Positions 21,155 to 32,218 of a DNA stretch of 64,000 nt are shown piece by piece. The notes below the pieces were generated by a model. That model had not been told where the DNA came from. It did not search any database and was given only the letters and a program-made list of their open reading frames with translations. The position numbers were made by a program, and so were the translations under genes. Within the stretch, counting starts at the first letter, position 1, and each line of letters begins with the position of its first letter. The stretch spans positions 187,276,214-187,340,213 of the forward strand of contig NC_084795.1 of NCBI RefSeq assembly GCF_963169125.1, given 5' to 3'. The stretch comes from Humulus lupulus. Its lineage: Eukaryota > Streptophyta > Magnoliopsida > Rosales > Cannabaceae.

Positions 21155-23236
21155 ATGGCGCCTAAGAACACCAATCCAGCCTCCAAGAAGCCAAGTTCCT
21201 CTAAAGAGCCTGCTAGATCAGAAGGTCCTAGTCCTCAAGACCATGATACTGAGCCTAGAGTTCTGCTTGAGGACGTGATTCCAGAGGTTGAACAACTCCA
21301 GGAAGCCATGGGGGCTTTCCAGGAGGAAATGGCACAATTCAACACCCGACAGGAGTCGTTCGCTAAAGAAATGGCTAGACAGAAGGCTGCATTTGAGCAG
21401 CAAAGATGGGAGATGGACGCTAGGAGTGAAGAGATCAGGTGACGGTAGGAGGAGGCCGATAGGCAACATCGCGAGGCTGCACTCGCTCTGGAGGTAGCTA
21501 CGCAACTGGCCCAGGCCAATGCCCAAGCTGCAGCACGAGGAGCAGCCACCCAAGGAGCAAGGACCACAGAAGCTGGTCGAAAAAATACTTTCAGACCCAA
21601 TTCTCGAGGACCAAATAGAAGCGGTAGTAACCCACCTGGTCAGGAAGAAGATGGGGTCCGATCGGGCACTGCCTCAACCCAAAGGGGGAACCCCAGAACC
21701 CCCTCAAGGAGCCACCGATTAGAGACTTCCAGATCCGAAAGTCACAAGTCAGGCAGTAAGAAAACTCCACCTGAGTAGGAGCAAAATAGAGCTCCTCGAG
21801 GTAAAGAAACTTCGCACTTCAAAGACGGGCATGGTCGTGATGAAGCTGATAGTCATCACACTGACCAGTCAAAGGAAAAGAATGACAACAACCAGCGAGG
21901 AGGAAAAGACCGCCCAGCACAGACGGGAAGGCCACCACTGCATCCCAACCAGCAGCGCAGTGGCAAGGAGCATGTCCCGCAGGGCAGGCTTGACGAAAAA
22001 ACTCGAAGCACGGTGTTCGATCAGTTAGGGAGGCATATCTCTTAGAAGGATCTAAGAGATGTCATTGCCGACAGGAGAAGGATCGTCTCGGTTGAAGGGC
22101 GAGATCCGAATCGACCTACAGTCAAGTAGAAATACTTGATGATGGTGCGCCAGATAGGAGCGCCCGACGAGGCGTTCCCGAGAATGAGTCCCAAGCAGTG
22201 GCCCCAGGCATCCAAGCCCAGCTTGATGCTCTAACAGAAACAGTTCAAGGTCTGTTAAAATGACCTTCTACAATCGATCCAGTAGACCACAGGAGTGGCA
22301 GCCCGTTCTGTGCTCGAATTAGAGCAGCCCAGCCACCAGCGAAGTACAAAGCACCGGTACTGCCAGTTTATACATAAAAGGCAAATCCGATAAGGCATGT
22401 GGGGAAATTCGAAGACCAAATGGAGCTGCTCGAAGTGAGTGATGACTTTCAGTGCAGAGTTTGCCCCACTACATTATCCGACACTGCCCAAGAGTGGTAT
22501 TGGAAATTTAAGCCAAACTCCATCACTTCTTAGGAAAGTTTCAGGAAAGAGTTTTGCAGATAGTTCAATGCTGCTCGGACCCCTTCGGTTTACGCCAATC
22601 ACTTGGCAGATATTAAACAAGGGAAAGATGAATCTCTCAAGAACTACATACAAAGGTTCATGAGAAAAGCCAACCGAGCAACTGCGGTTGGAGATGAGGG
22701 GAAGATGGTGGCCATTTCTTCTTGCATAATCTATCGAAGTCCTTTATGGGATAGTATTCATCGCAACCCAATTTCAATGTTACAACAATTTCTTGACCGG
22801 GCGGATAAATATATGAAATTGGATGATGTGATTGAGAAGGGAGAGAAAGGCCTGAACAATCCGAGCGGATCGTCTGATCCTCCCAAGAATGGTGGAAATG
22901 ATCAAAGTGGTGGTAAGAAACGTGGAAATAACGGGTCTGACCGCCACAATGAAAAGAATGCTAAGTCGGGACCAAATGACAAGTCAACCAAGTATGAACC
23001 TTGGTTCACCAATTACACCACTCTCTTGGCCAGTCGAGCAGAGATATATCTCGAAAATCATCAGGAGGTCCCCTACCGAAAACCCCCACCAATCAAGAAG
23101 GAGATGAGTAAGAGAGATTTAAATAAGTTCTGTCGTTTCCATGGAGACTATGGTCACGAAACAAATGAATGCAATCATCTCAAGGGCGAGATAGAGTTTC
23201 TCCTCCAGTCGGGGAAATTGACAGCGGTCTCCACCT
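21155..23236 (+). pseudogene. W gag, interrupted
   Basis: ATG at 21155 opens a Lys/Ser-rich start and a Gln/Glu-rich coiled segment, broken at 21443 by TGA; one frame then continues with a few stops. The capsid core (about 22300-22850; KQGKDESLKNYIQRFMRKA at about 22615) is followed by a basic linker and the knuckle-like CRFHGDYGHETNEC (about 23130) and NHLKGEIEFLL. Compared with V, the stop in the Trp codon (TCTTGG to TCTTAG, about 22534) and one in CAG (about 22561) are G to A and C to T changes. A frameshift near 23230 separates gag from the protease frame. Confidence 0.85.
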
Positions 23237-24112
23237 TTGCAACCCGACCCTGTGGACTTCACTCTAGACACCATATGTGGAGGGCCACATCTGGCTGGGG
23301 ATAGCAACAAGGCAAGGGAGAGGTATGCTCGAACACTCCGACATGAGTTGGACGCAGCATCAACGTCCGAGGTCATGACTGTAGAGGAGCGGCCTCCGAA
23401 GAACCCATGGTACGAAAGTGAGTCCCTCACTTTCACTGAAGATGATGCACGACAAGTGAGATATCCTCATAATGACCCTCTCATCGTGACAGTCCAAATA
23501 GCAAACATGAAGGTGAAGAGATGCCTCATCGACACGGGGAGTTCTGTTAACATTATCTACAAATCATCCTTTGAAAGGATGAAACTATCTATCAATGACT
23601 TAAGGCCATGCTCTCAAGTCATTTATGGATTTACTGGAGAAGGGTTGTCACCGGCTGAAACGATCAAGTTACCAGTCACGACAGGGGATGCTCCCAAGCA
23701 TGAGACAGTTATGACAGAGTTTTTGATAGTTGATTGCCCGTCCGCCTATAATGTGGTTATTGGTCGACCACTACTCACAACCTTGCATGCGGCAGTCTCT
23801 ATATGGCACCTTTCTATGAAGATCACGACCAGTGCAGGCATAGGTTGCGTCCGAGGAGATTAGAGAGAAGCTAGAGAATGTAATAATGCCTCGGTGGCTA
23901 AAGCACGAAAGGGGGCTAAAGAAAACAACATGATTGTATGTGCAGATAGAGAGGAGGTAGAGGAGATGGATGTTGACCAAAGATTTACAGTCGTAACCGA
24001 TCAGGAAGGAATGTTTGAAGAGTTTGGCCATGAAAGCACTCTTGGTTTAAGTAAACAACAAGACCCATCCGGTGATAAAGTCACCAAATAGGGCGTTGCC
24101 CAAAGTGAGGGA
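23237..24112 (+). pseudogene. W protease region
   Basis: The frame 23237-23863 holds the retropepsin loop CLIDTGSSVNIIY with an intact catalytic Asp (about 23528), the flap-like GFTGEG, and the second block NVVIGRPLL. An upstream segment, VDFTLDTICGGPH, is shared with V. A stop at 23863 and a short linker frame (23894-24091) separate it from RT. The protease domain itself looks intact, which is unusual in this window. Confidence 0.83.
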
Positions 24113-25654
24113 ATGGACTTCGATCATCGCTTTGGGGATTATGATAGTGAGGTGGGACCTACGGAAGAGTTAGAGGAGGTTCCAATAGATGAGAATGACC
24201 CGACCAGAGGGGTCAAGGTTGGAAAAAAGCTGAGGTTAGAAGTAAAAGCACAGCTGGTAGAATTTTTTAGGAGGAATCAAGATGTCTTCACCTGGTCTCA
24301 CAAGGATATGGTGGGTATCTCACCAACTGTGATCAGCCACATGCTCAACGTGGATGAAAGCTATCCAGCAGTGCAGCAGAAGAGAAGGTTGCTTGACAAG
24401 GATCGAGCAAAGGCTCTCAAGGAGGAGGTGGAGCGGCTAAAGGAAAATGGGTTTATAAGGGAGGCATATTACCCTACCTGGGTTTTAAACCCAGTATTGG
24501 TGCCCAAGTCCAATGGAAAGTGGAGGACTTGTGTAGACTTTACCGACCTGAACAAAGCATGTCCAAAGGACTGTTTTCCTTTGGCAGAAATAGACCAGTT
24601 GGTGGATGCGACCTCTGGTCATGAAATATTGTCCTTCATGGATGCTTACTCGGGGTATATCCAGATTAGTATGCATCCTTCCGATGAGGAGCATACCAGT
24701 TTCCGAATAGACAGAGGGCTATATTGTTATAAGGTCATGCCATTCAGCTTGAAAAATGCGGGAGCCACCTACCAGCGTTTGGTGAATGGCATGTTTCGTG
24801 ACTTAATCAGAAAGAACATGGAGGTGTACGTAGATGACAAGCTGGTGTCGAAGGAAGCTAAAGGACATGTATGAGATTTGGAGGAATGCTTTGCAGTACT
24901 GAGAAAGTACAACATGAAGTTGAATCCCCTCAAATGCTCGTGTGGAGTAAGTTATGGAAAATTTCTTGGGTTTATTGTTAACTCACGAGGAATCGAAGCA
25001 AATCCAGAGAAAATAAAGGCGCTCGAAGAAATGAAGTCTCCAGCTAGAATTAAGGATGTGCAAAGCTTGACTGGGTGGATTGCTGCTCTAAGCAGGTTCA
25101 TCTCTAAATCAACGGACAAGTGTATCCCATTTTTTAACTTGCTTAGAGGAAGCAAGAAGTTTGAATGGACGGAAGAATGTGAGCAAGCTTTTCAAGCCAT
25201 AATGGAACACTTGGCTCAACCCCCTGTTCTTTCGAAGCCAGTTGATGGGGAAGACATCTTTGTTTACCTAGCAGTCACAGAGCATGTTGTTAGTGCTGCT
25301 CTAGTGCGAGAAGAAGATAAAGTGCAGCGTCCGGTGTACTACGTTAGCAAGCGACTGATAGGAGTAGAGTCTAGGTATCCCATGATCGAGAAGTTGGCCT
25401 ATTGCTTGGTACTTGCATCTCGCAAACTGCGACCGTACTTCCAGGCACATCCCATTAAAGTCCTTACTGACCAGCCCCTACATCAAGTCTTACATAAGCC
25501 AGAGTCATCTGGGCGGCTACTTAAATGGGCGGTTGAATTGGCCAATTCAAAATCAAATACCAACCAAGTTCTACTATCACGGAACAGGCTTTGGCGGATT
25601 TTATTGCTGAATGTAATGGGATTGCTGATATTCCCGACCAGCAAGAGCGTGTAA
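24113..25654 (+). pseudogene. W reverse transcriptase and RNase H
   Basis: The RT spans 24240 to about 25080. It has KWRTCVDFTDLNKACPKD, the first catalytic Asp in SFMDAYSGY (about 24637), and YVDDKLV (about 24829) with both Asp residues. A TGA at 24872-24874 replaces the Arg expected in HVRDLEE (CGA to TGA). The thumb (SLTGWIAALSRFISK) and RNase H (25190 on; LAVTEHVVSAALV, YYVSKRL, LTDQPLHQVLHKPE) follow. A frameshift near 25530 ends the frame. The catalytic core is well kept compared with M. Confidence 0.88.
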
Positions 25655-26100
25655 CCGGGCAGAGAGAGGATCTTCCTGCTTGGCAACTTTTTGTTGATGG
25701 GTCATCAAACAAACATCATTCCGGAGCATGAATTATATTAGTCACGCCGGAGAAGCACCGAATTCATTGCGCATTAAGGTTCAGATTTAACGCTTCTAAT
25801 AATGAGGCAGAGTATGAAGCTCTCCTAGTAGGCTTGCGCTTGGCTAGAGATGTTCGTGTTTGGTCGGTTGAAGTAAACAGTGATTCCTAATTGGTGGTCT
25901 ACCATGTCTTAGGGGAATATCAAGCAAGGGGCCTACGCATGATGGCGTACTTGAATAAGACCAGGGATCTGCTAGCACAATTTGAAGAGTATACTATCAA
26001 GCTGGTACCGCAGGAGCAGAACTTTAACGCAGACGCTCTAGCAAAATTAGCTAGTGCAAAAGATGCTGAAACTTTGAATATAGTACCAATGGAATACTTG
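25655..26100 (+). pseudogene. W second (archaeal-type) RNase H
   Basis: A second RNase H domain after the normal one is a known mark of the Tat lineage. Motifs present are FVDGSSN (about 25692), NNEAEYEALL (about 25798), the SDS block (about 25880) and NADALAKLA (about 26028). Two stops interrupt it: TGA at about 25728 where M has Gly (GAGIIL), and TAA at 25888 where Gln is expected. Confidence 0.85.
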
Positions 26101-27384
26101 GCAGAGCCGAGCATTAATGAACAAGAAGCCATGCCCATCACAATAGTTGACACTTGGATGACACCCATCATTACTTACCTTGAGCAAGGAATCCTCCCAG
26201 ATAATCGTAATGAAGCAAAGAAAGTTATGAGGCAAGCTGCTAGGTATATTATGATGGATGGGGTGTTGTATAGAAGACGGTACTCTTTGCCTCTACTAAG
26301 GTGCATAGCACCCGACCAGACAAACAACTTATTGGTTGTAGTGCACGAGGGGTTCTGTGGAGATCATGCTGGGGGGCAGAGTCTATCTAAAAAGATTCTG
26401 CGGCAAGGATTTTTCTGGCCTACAATGAATGAAGATTCCATGGAGTATGTGAAGAAGTGTGATAAATTCCAAAGATTTTCTAAAGTACCCAGGGCACCTA
26501 CGAATGTCTTGAACCAAATGCAGAGCACGTGGCTTTTTGCAGTATGGGACATTGATCTGATCGGGAAACTACCCTAAGGGAAAGGAGGAGTATAGTTTGC
26601 AGTAGTTGCTGTGGATTATTTCACCAAGTGGACCGAAGCCGAACCACTAGCAACGATCACCTCGAAGAAAGTGTTACATTTTGTGGTTAAAAATATAATA
26701 TGTCGCTATGGTCTGCCTAAGAAGATAGTCTCTAACAACGACACTCAGTTCGATAGTGACTTATTTGCCGATTTCTGTACCAGGCATGGCATTACTAAAA
26801 GTTTCTCCTCGATAGCTCATCTGCAAGCCAATGGGAAAGTTGAAGTTGTAAATAAGACATTGAAGGATACTCTAAAAAAGCGTCTAGAGCGAGCTAAGGG
26901 TGCTTGGGCAGAAGAATTACCAGAAGTCCTTTGGTCATACAGGACTACTACTCGGACAGCAACTGGTCATACCCCTTTTTCCTTGGCATATGGGTATGAA
27001 GCCATGTTGCCTGTCGAAGTAAACCCCCCATCTCATCAAAGAACCATGTATGACAAGGAGGAGAATCACCAGTTTCTAGCTGAATCTTTAGATTATCACG
27101 AGGAGAGACGAGAAAAAGCAAACATGAGAGTCACTGCCCATCAGCAATAGGTTGCCCTCTATTTTAATTCCAAAGTCAGAGATTGAAAGTTCCAAGTCGG
27201 AGATTTGGTCCTCAGAAAGGTGTTCATCAGAGACCCGACGGCAGGAGTGTTAGGAGCAAACTGGGAGGGACCGTATCAAATTGAGCAAGTCTTACCACCC
27301 AGCACTTACAAACTTGCTCGATTAAATGGAGAGCTGGTCAGGAACTATTGGAATGGCGAGCACTTGAGGAAATATTATCAATAA
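26101..27384 (+). pseudogene. W integrase, key residues altered
   Basis: The zinc-binding domain reads HEGFCGDHAGG..KKCDKFQRF: the last Cys of HHCC, present in M (KCDKCQ), is Phe here (about 26470). The DDE core starts WDIDLIG (about 26548), then a TAA at 26575. The second catalytic motif reads SNNDTQFDS (about 26730), where the family has SDNGTQF, so the Asp is Asn. The Glu of GKVEVVNK (about 26840) remains. After a stop near 27148 the C-terminal block WEGPYQIEQV ends HLRKYYQ at 27382. Predicted inactive. Confidence 0.86.
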
Positions 27385-28359
27385 CTACTGCTTACAGAGT
27401 AGTAGCTTAGTTTTAAGTGTTTAACTTGTTATTTAAGTTTGATTGTGAACTGGTTATTTGCTAACCAGTCATTTTATTTTTGAACAATTTTATTTTGTTT
27501 GAGACTCGTAATTACACACGCTTTGTCCTTTTATTTTTACGAGTAATAAAAGAGACCACGCGCAGCGCGGTTGAATCTTGCTACAAATTTTGCATATGTG
27601 TTGATTATTCTTGCTTTGGCAGTGATCAACTGTCAGTACAACTTAAAACAAAAAAGGTTTTCTTGAGGAAATACCGGGCAGTGTTCAACTAGTCGGTATC
27701 CATCAGATGAATGACCAATGTTTAAATAGTTGCATGTTTTTGTAGTGTTTAACTGCTGAAATATCCTCTTCATATTCAATTTGTTTCACGAGTAATAACT
27801 GCTCGGACAAATTCGATCAAGTAGCAAGTGATCAAGGATTTTTCAACCCTCAATCACTTGGGGGGCACATAGGGTATACTGGTATACAATTCAACACAAG
27901 CAATAAGAACACGAGCAAAGATATGTGTTTTCAGGCTGACTAGTAAATCTTTGAAGTCAAAAGGGTCGTTAAGCTAACTTGTTTTACAAAGCTTAAGTAA
28001 CTTGGAATTTTTTCAAAATTATAAGTTAAGAACAACTATTCGTGTGTAAACAAAATGCTATGCTCATAAAATGTTAGAGCAATAAGAATGTTAGAAAGCA
28101 TACTTAGTAATAACTTATGAAATGTTTAGAATTTCTAAGGTAGAAAACTAAGTAATCATATGAAAATATAAGGCATCTATGTAATAAAACTTTTAAATGA
28201 TTCAAGTCTAAAAGAGTGAAGTGTTCATGCCAATAGCTCGGCCATACGAGAGCAAAAGTACAATACCAAAATACAAAATAAATGTCTACTAGTCTGGTAA
28301 GGAGTCATCTGATCAGATGGAGGCTCACTGGTCGGCTATGAGGCTCCCTGGTCGAGTTT
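27385..28359. other. W spacer between integrase and the antisense gene
   Basis: AT-rich sequence without a conserved frame. It is nearly collinear with 33900-34760 of V. It includes the segment CAATCACTTGGGGGGCACAT (about 27850), which looks like an internal polypurine-like tract, and the 3' end of the antisense gene at 28360. Confidence 0.6.
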
Positions 28360-30841
28360 TCACTCAGGTTGATCAACACCTTCCTCCGCATCAATGGCTT
28401 CTTTCGATCGGAACGATAGCGTGGGACAAAAAGGTGTCGTACCAGCAGGATTAGCTGCCTCCTCAGCAGCCTTTGCCTTGCATTTGGCAAGCTCTTCGGC
28501 TTTGGCCTCCTCTGTGAGAAAGTCGAGGTTGAGGGGTTTGTTCAACTTCCACACCTGGTAGAAGCAATTGAAACAAATCTCCTCGTAGCGAGCGAGATCG
28601 GCTTCCTTCTCTCGCTTTAGCTCCTCGTTCTCGTGAGTCAGTTTCTCTAGCTGATCAGTCAACGTCTTGTTTATTTGAGTTTGTTTTTGGTTTTCGTCAG
28701 CCAGCTCCCTAAGAGATCCATCCCGCTCAGCAACGGTCTTCTCTGCCTGCTCCACCTTGGATTTGAGATCTTTTTCCGAGGAAGTTAAAGTCTCCACTTT
28801 AGTTTGGGCGTCCACCAGCTGATCATTCAAGACCTTGATTAATTCCTTGTAGTCCACTGCTCGGTGCTAAGCATGGCTGATCATAATAAGCGACTGCAAT
28901 GGAAAACTGAAAGTTAATACAAGTGAAAAGAAAATAAAAACAGACTTGGATGTCTTATGATAAAATACTTACATTCATCAGTTGGGCCAACCCCCTTTGC
29001 ATGACAACTTCAACACTGAGCTGAGGCAGAGATTCAAAGCTCTGGATGGTTGAAGCATCATGAAGAGTTTGCTCAAACAACTCCTTCTCAATGTTGCCAG
29101 CAGTGTGAAGGGGCTCACTTAAGCCATTCGAGCGAGTGGCGGTTAAACTCGGAGAGGGAGAAATCGATGAGGGAGCAGCTATGGGATCGTGATGAGCTGC
29201 TCGGGTTGTCTTCCCTGGCTGGTCGGAGTGGTCCTTGGGACTTTTTTTGAAGGAGTTGAGCCATTTCCCTCCCCAGATTTCCTCTTTTGGGCAAGGGTAG
29301 TGTTGAATTGCTTGAACATCTCTGAATCTGCAAAAGAGTAAACACAAGATTTGTTAGTAAATAGTGGACCAATATGTAGATAAATACTTTACTACTACCA
29401 GACAACTCTATAAATCTCGTATAACCAAGTTATTTAAAACCAAACATCACACTATGACTACTAGACCAGAGTTTAGGATTTGATCAAGGAAGTCATCTTC
29501 TTCATCAGATGATGAGCTGAAGTCCCTATGAAGTTGAATGGTCTTTCCTTTCACAGGCTGTGTGGGAATGACACGTCTACATTGATCCTCTGGCGGGGGT
29601 TCCCTAATGATAAGGTCACCTGGTCTACGAGAGTAGGGAGATGGTCCGGGAGAGAATTGATTAGTAACTACCTCAGTGTCAGCGTTGGACTGGTCAGCTG
29701 CATTCGCTTCCTCAGTAGAACTTTCTACTAGGATGTTCTGGTTACTTGGTAACAGTCCCACCATCTGAAGATTATTCACGGTAACCAACTCTTTTACATT
29801 CTTCTCCTCGGTGGACATATTAGCCAATTCTTCTGCTCGAGAACACATTTCCTTGGTAGGCAAGGGCTGGTGAAATGGACCCGCATGTGTAATGGCTAAG
29901 TTTTTGGCTTTGATATCTGAAGTAAGAAAATACTCTGTATAGTATTTTCTTGGATTTTACTTATGAGTGATACCATGGAGGTATTTGATCCCTTTATGCC
30001 TGTGGAAGAGGTGGAAAAAACCTGTATTCTTGTCGCTTGGGTTAGTCATGAAGGCGAAGAGATAATGCACTTCATGAGGAGTGGGTGGATCCCAACCTTG
30101 CAGAAAGTAAAGGATGTATAGAGCGGACAACACCTGAATCCCATTGGGAGCAATCTCGAAAGGAGAGACGTTGAAGTAGTCCGCTACTGACAGAAAGAAA
30201 AGATGCAGCAGATTGGTAGCTCCTGCGAATACGTGATACCTAGACCAAGCGCAGTATGGTCCGCCAGGCTTGTTGGCTCTCTGATAAGGGCGCGGACATA
30301 TCACGGTAACCCCTTTCAAGCCCGAGGCTTGAATGTGTTTGTCGAACATACAGGGGTTAAGTTTGGAGGGTTTGGCTGTAAACCAAGAGGGTCTTTCTTC
30401 TCCTCCTTTTCTTGGTTTTTGAAGGTCTAATCGTTGGATCTCGGTGGTAAATTTCTGAATGATTTTTCTCCGAGGCTTGCTGGGCTTTTGTGTCTTGCGG
30501 GGCGACCTTGAAGAAGCCCCAGTTCGGACTTCGCTACATTCCACTACCTTCTGTGTGGCCCTGCAAGCCACATGAGGGTCTTGGTCCTGAGGAAGTCTGT
30601 TGGATTTCTTCACCCTCATTTCTGAATGTTCAACCTATTGATTGAGAAACTGCTCTTCGTGGAGGAAATATAAGGCTGATCGGGGAAGGATCTTTTTAAG
30701 ACGGCGAAGGTGATCTTCGGGGGTGCGACTGCTAGGAGACTTCGATGAAGAGTCACTACTTTGAGGAGTATCGCTTGATTGCGGAAGGGAAGTGTTGGAA
30801 TTTGTATGGTTGTCACCTCCCCTATAGTCGAAGTGATTCAT
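28360..30841 (-). pseudogene. Antisense spliced gene of W (Transposase_28-like domain plus coiled coil)
   Basis: Read from ATG 30841 on the minus strand, right after an acceptor-like TTTTTTGTAG. It has a Ser-rich basic start, a TAG at about 30632, then the Transposase_28-like block (LHLFFLSVADYFNVSPFE and LSALYILY, 30240-30090). A TAA at 29957 interrupts a frame that otherwise runs from 30841 to 29447. A further exon starts at the acceptor near 29328. The intron 28972-28894 (GTAAGT..GCAG) is phase 0 and is followed, after one TAG, by a Lys/Glu-rich coiled coil (28860-28560) ending near an EEAKAEELAK block. Domain order and intron position match the M copy. Confidence 0.75.
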
Positions 30842-31269
30842 CTACAAAAAATGAAAATGGGGAGGTGAGTAACCAAACAAATATAAATCAATTATATCAA
30901 GAAAAATATTTATTTTTCTACTCAGAAAATATTTATCTGGTTAGTAAAAGTATAGCATGCATGTTTTGGGCATTAAACTTTATGTGAGCCTAGGGGCCGA
31001 GGCATGCACATTGCGGCTGGGGCCATGTAATCCGAGCAGCTCGGCATGGAGTCCGTATGAAGTCCGAGCGGGCGTGCGTAGGGGCCGATCGGATGGTGAT
31101 GGGCGATCGGGTGGTGGTGTGTGCATGCGTCTGAGTAGAGGGTGCCGAGGTGATTGCTGGCACGCGTTTGAGGAGCTAGGCCCATTGGCTGAGCGGTTGT
31201 TGATGCACCCAAGGAGCCGCATCAAGCAAGCATTCGAGGGCCTACGCTTGGGTTCCAAGGGGCATTAAA
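30842..31269. other. W 5' region of the antisense gene and GC-rich degenerate repeats
   Basis: 30842-30960 is AT-rich DNA upstream of the antisense gene. About 30990-31262 is GC-rich with scattered CCGAGCAG and CGATCGGATGG motifs, like the longer array at 35160-35570 in V. Overlapping frames on both strands here come from the composition. Confidence 0.65.
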
Positions 31270-31750
31270 GTCAGTTTTTTTTTTCTTCTAAAACCTTCCT
31301 AAGGTCTATCTCACATATTAAGTTAATCCCGAGGCTCGGGGTGCCGGAACCGTCTCCGAGGCCAAAATGGTAAAATCCCCCATTATTCCCGCCTAGACAT
31401 GCTAACCTCAAATATATCTCCATGTATTTATTTTCATGACCCAATAGTCCAAATTTCTACCCGCTATCTAAAATTATCCCTGACTTCTCCAAAGTCATAT
31501 CTTGATCCCCGTTGTGACTTTTCCCACTATCTGGCCCTAGAATCGTCTTGAGTCGTGCTCAGCAAACCTGTCCACATAATAATGTGGTTCTCACATATAT
31601 CACATACCATATTACCACATAATATAATCAATTATCATATAAGCATTATTAGACATATAATTACTCATTAAATCACAATTATTCCATTAATGCCCTCCTG
31701 GCACACTAATCAAGGCTCTTAAGCCTTATTAGCGAATTTGGGTCGTTAAA
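31270..31750 (-). repeat. Tekay LTR fragment (5' part of the LTR)
   Basis: Read on the minus strand it starts near TAACGACCCAAATTCGC and follows the Tekay LTR pattern: the CAGGAGGGCA block, CCACATTATTATGTGG, GGCAAAATGG inverted as CCATTTTGGCC, CCCCGAGCCTCGGG. It stops near 31270, so only about 480 bp remain. Its terminus is altered (GTTAAACA in place of GTTACA on the plus strand). It abuts the V LTR remnant at ACAAGTGGC, so V lost its own start here. Confidence 0.82.
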
Positions 31751-32218
31751 CAAGTGGCTGTGCATGGTCAGTAAAAGGCACATTAATAGTCAATAAATGT
31801 GTTGGCTCTTCGAAGTTGTGATAAAGTTATCTGACCGATCTGATAGAATTTTTGTCAGACCAGTGAAGATTTTTGACTGACCAGTCAAGTTTCATGCTAG
31901 ACCAGAGATGTGCCATGTTACACCAGAGATGTAACATGTTAGACCAGAGAAGTATCATGACCGACCAGTCAGGTGCTTGTCCGACCAGTCAGGTGCTTGT
32001 CCGACCAGTCAGGTGTTTGTCCTACCAGTTAGGTGCTTGTCCGACCAGTTAGGTGCTTGTCCGACCAGTCAGGTGCTTGTCCGACAAGTCAGGTGTTTGT
32101 CCGACCAGTCAGGTGTTTGTCCGACCAGTCAGGTGTTTGGCCGACCAGTCAGGTGCTTGTCTGACCAGTCAGGTGTTTGTCCGACCAGTCAAGTGTTTGG
32201 CCGACCAGTCACTTGTCT
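31751..32218 (+). repeat. V 5' LTR remnant with 20-bp tandem array
   Basis: Matches 35935-36350 of the V 3' LTR. It holds about 14 units of the GACCAGTCAGGTGCTTGTC repeat, then breaks at CTTGTCT and joins gag sequence directly. The second half of the LTR, the PBS and the gag start are missing. Confidence 0.88.

Noticed and set aside
30957..31268. GC-rich ORFs on both strands at 31 kb, and 35081-35550
   Set aside because: They follow the degenerate CCGAGCAG arrays; no conserved protein.
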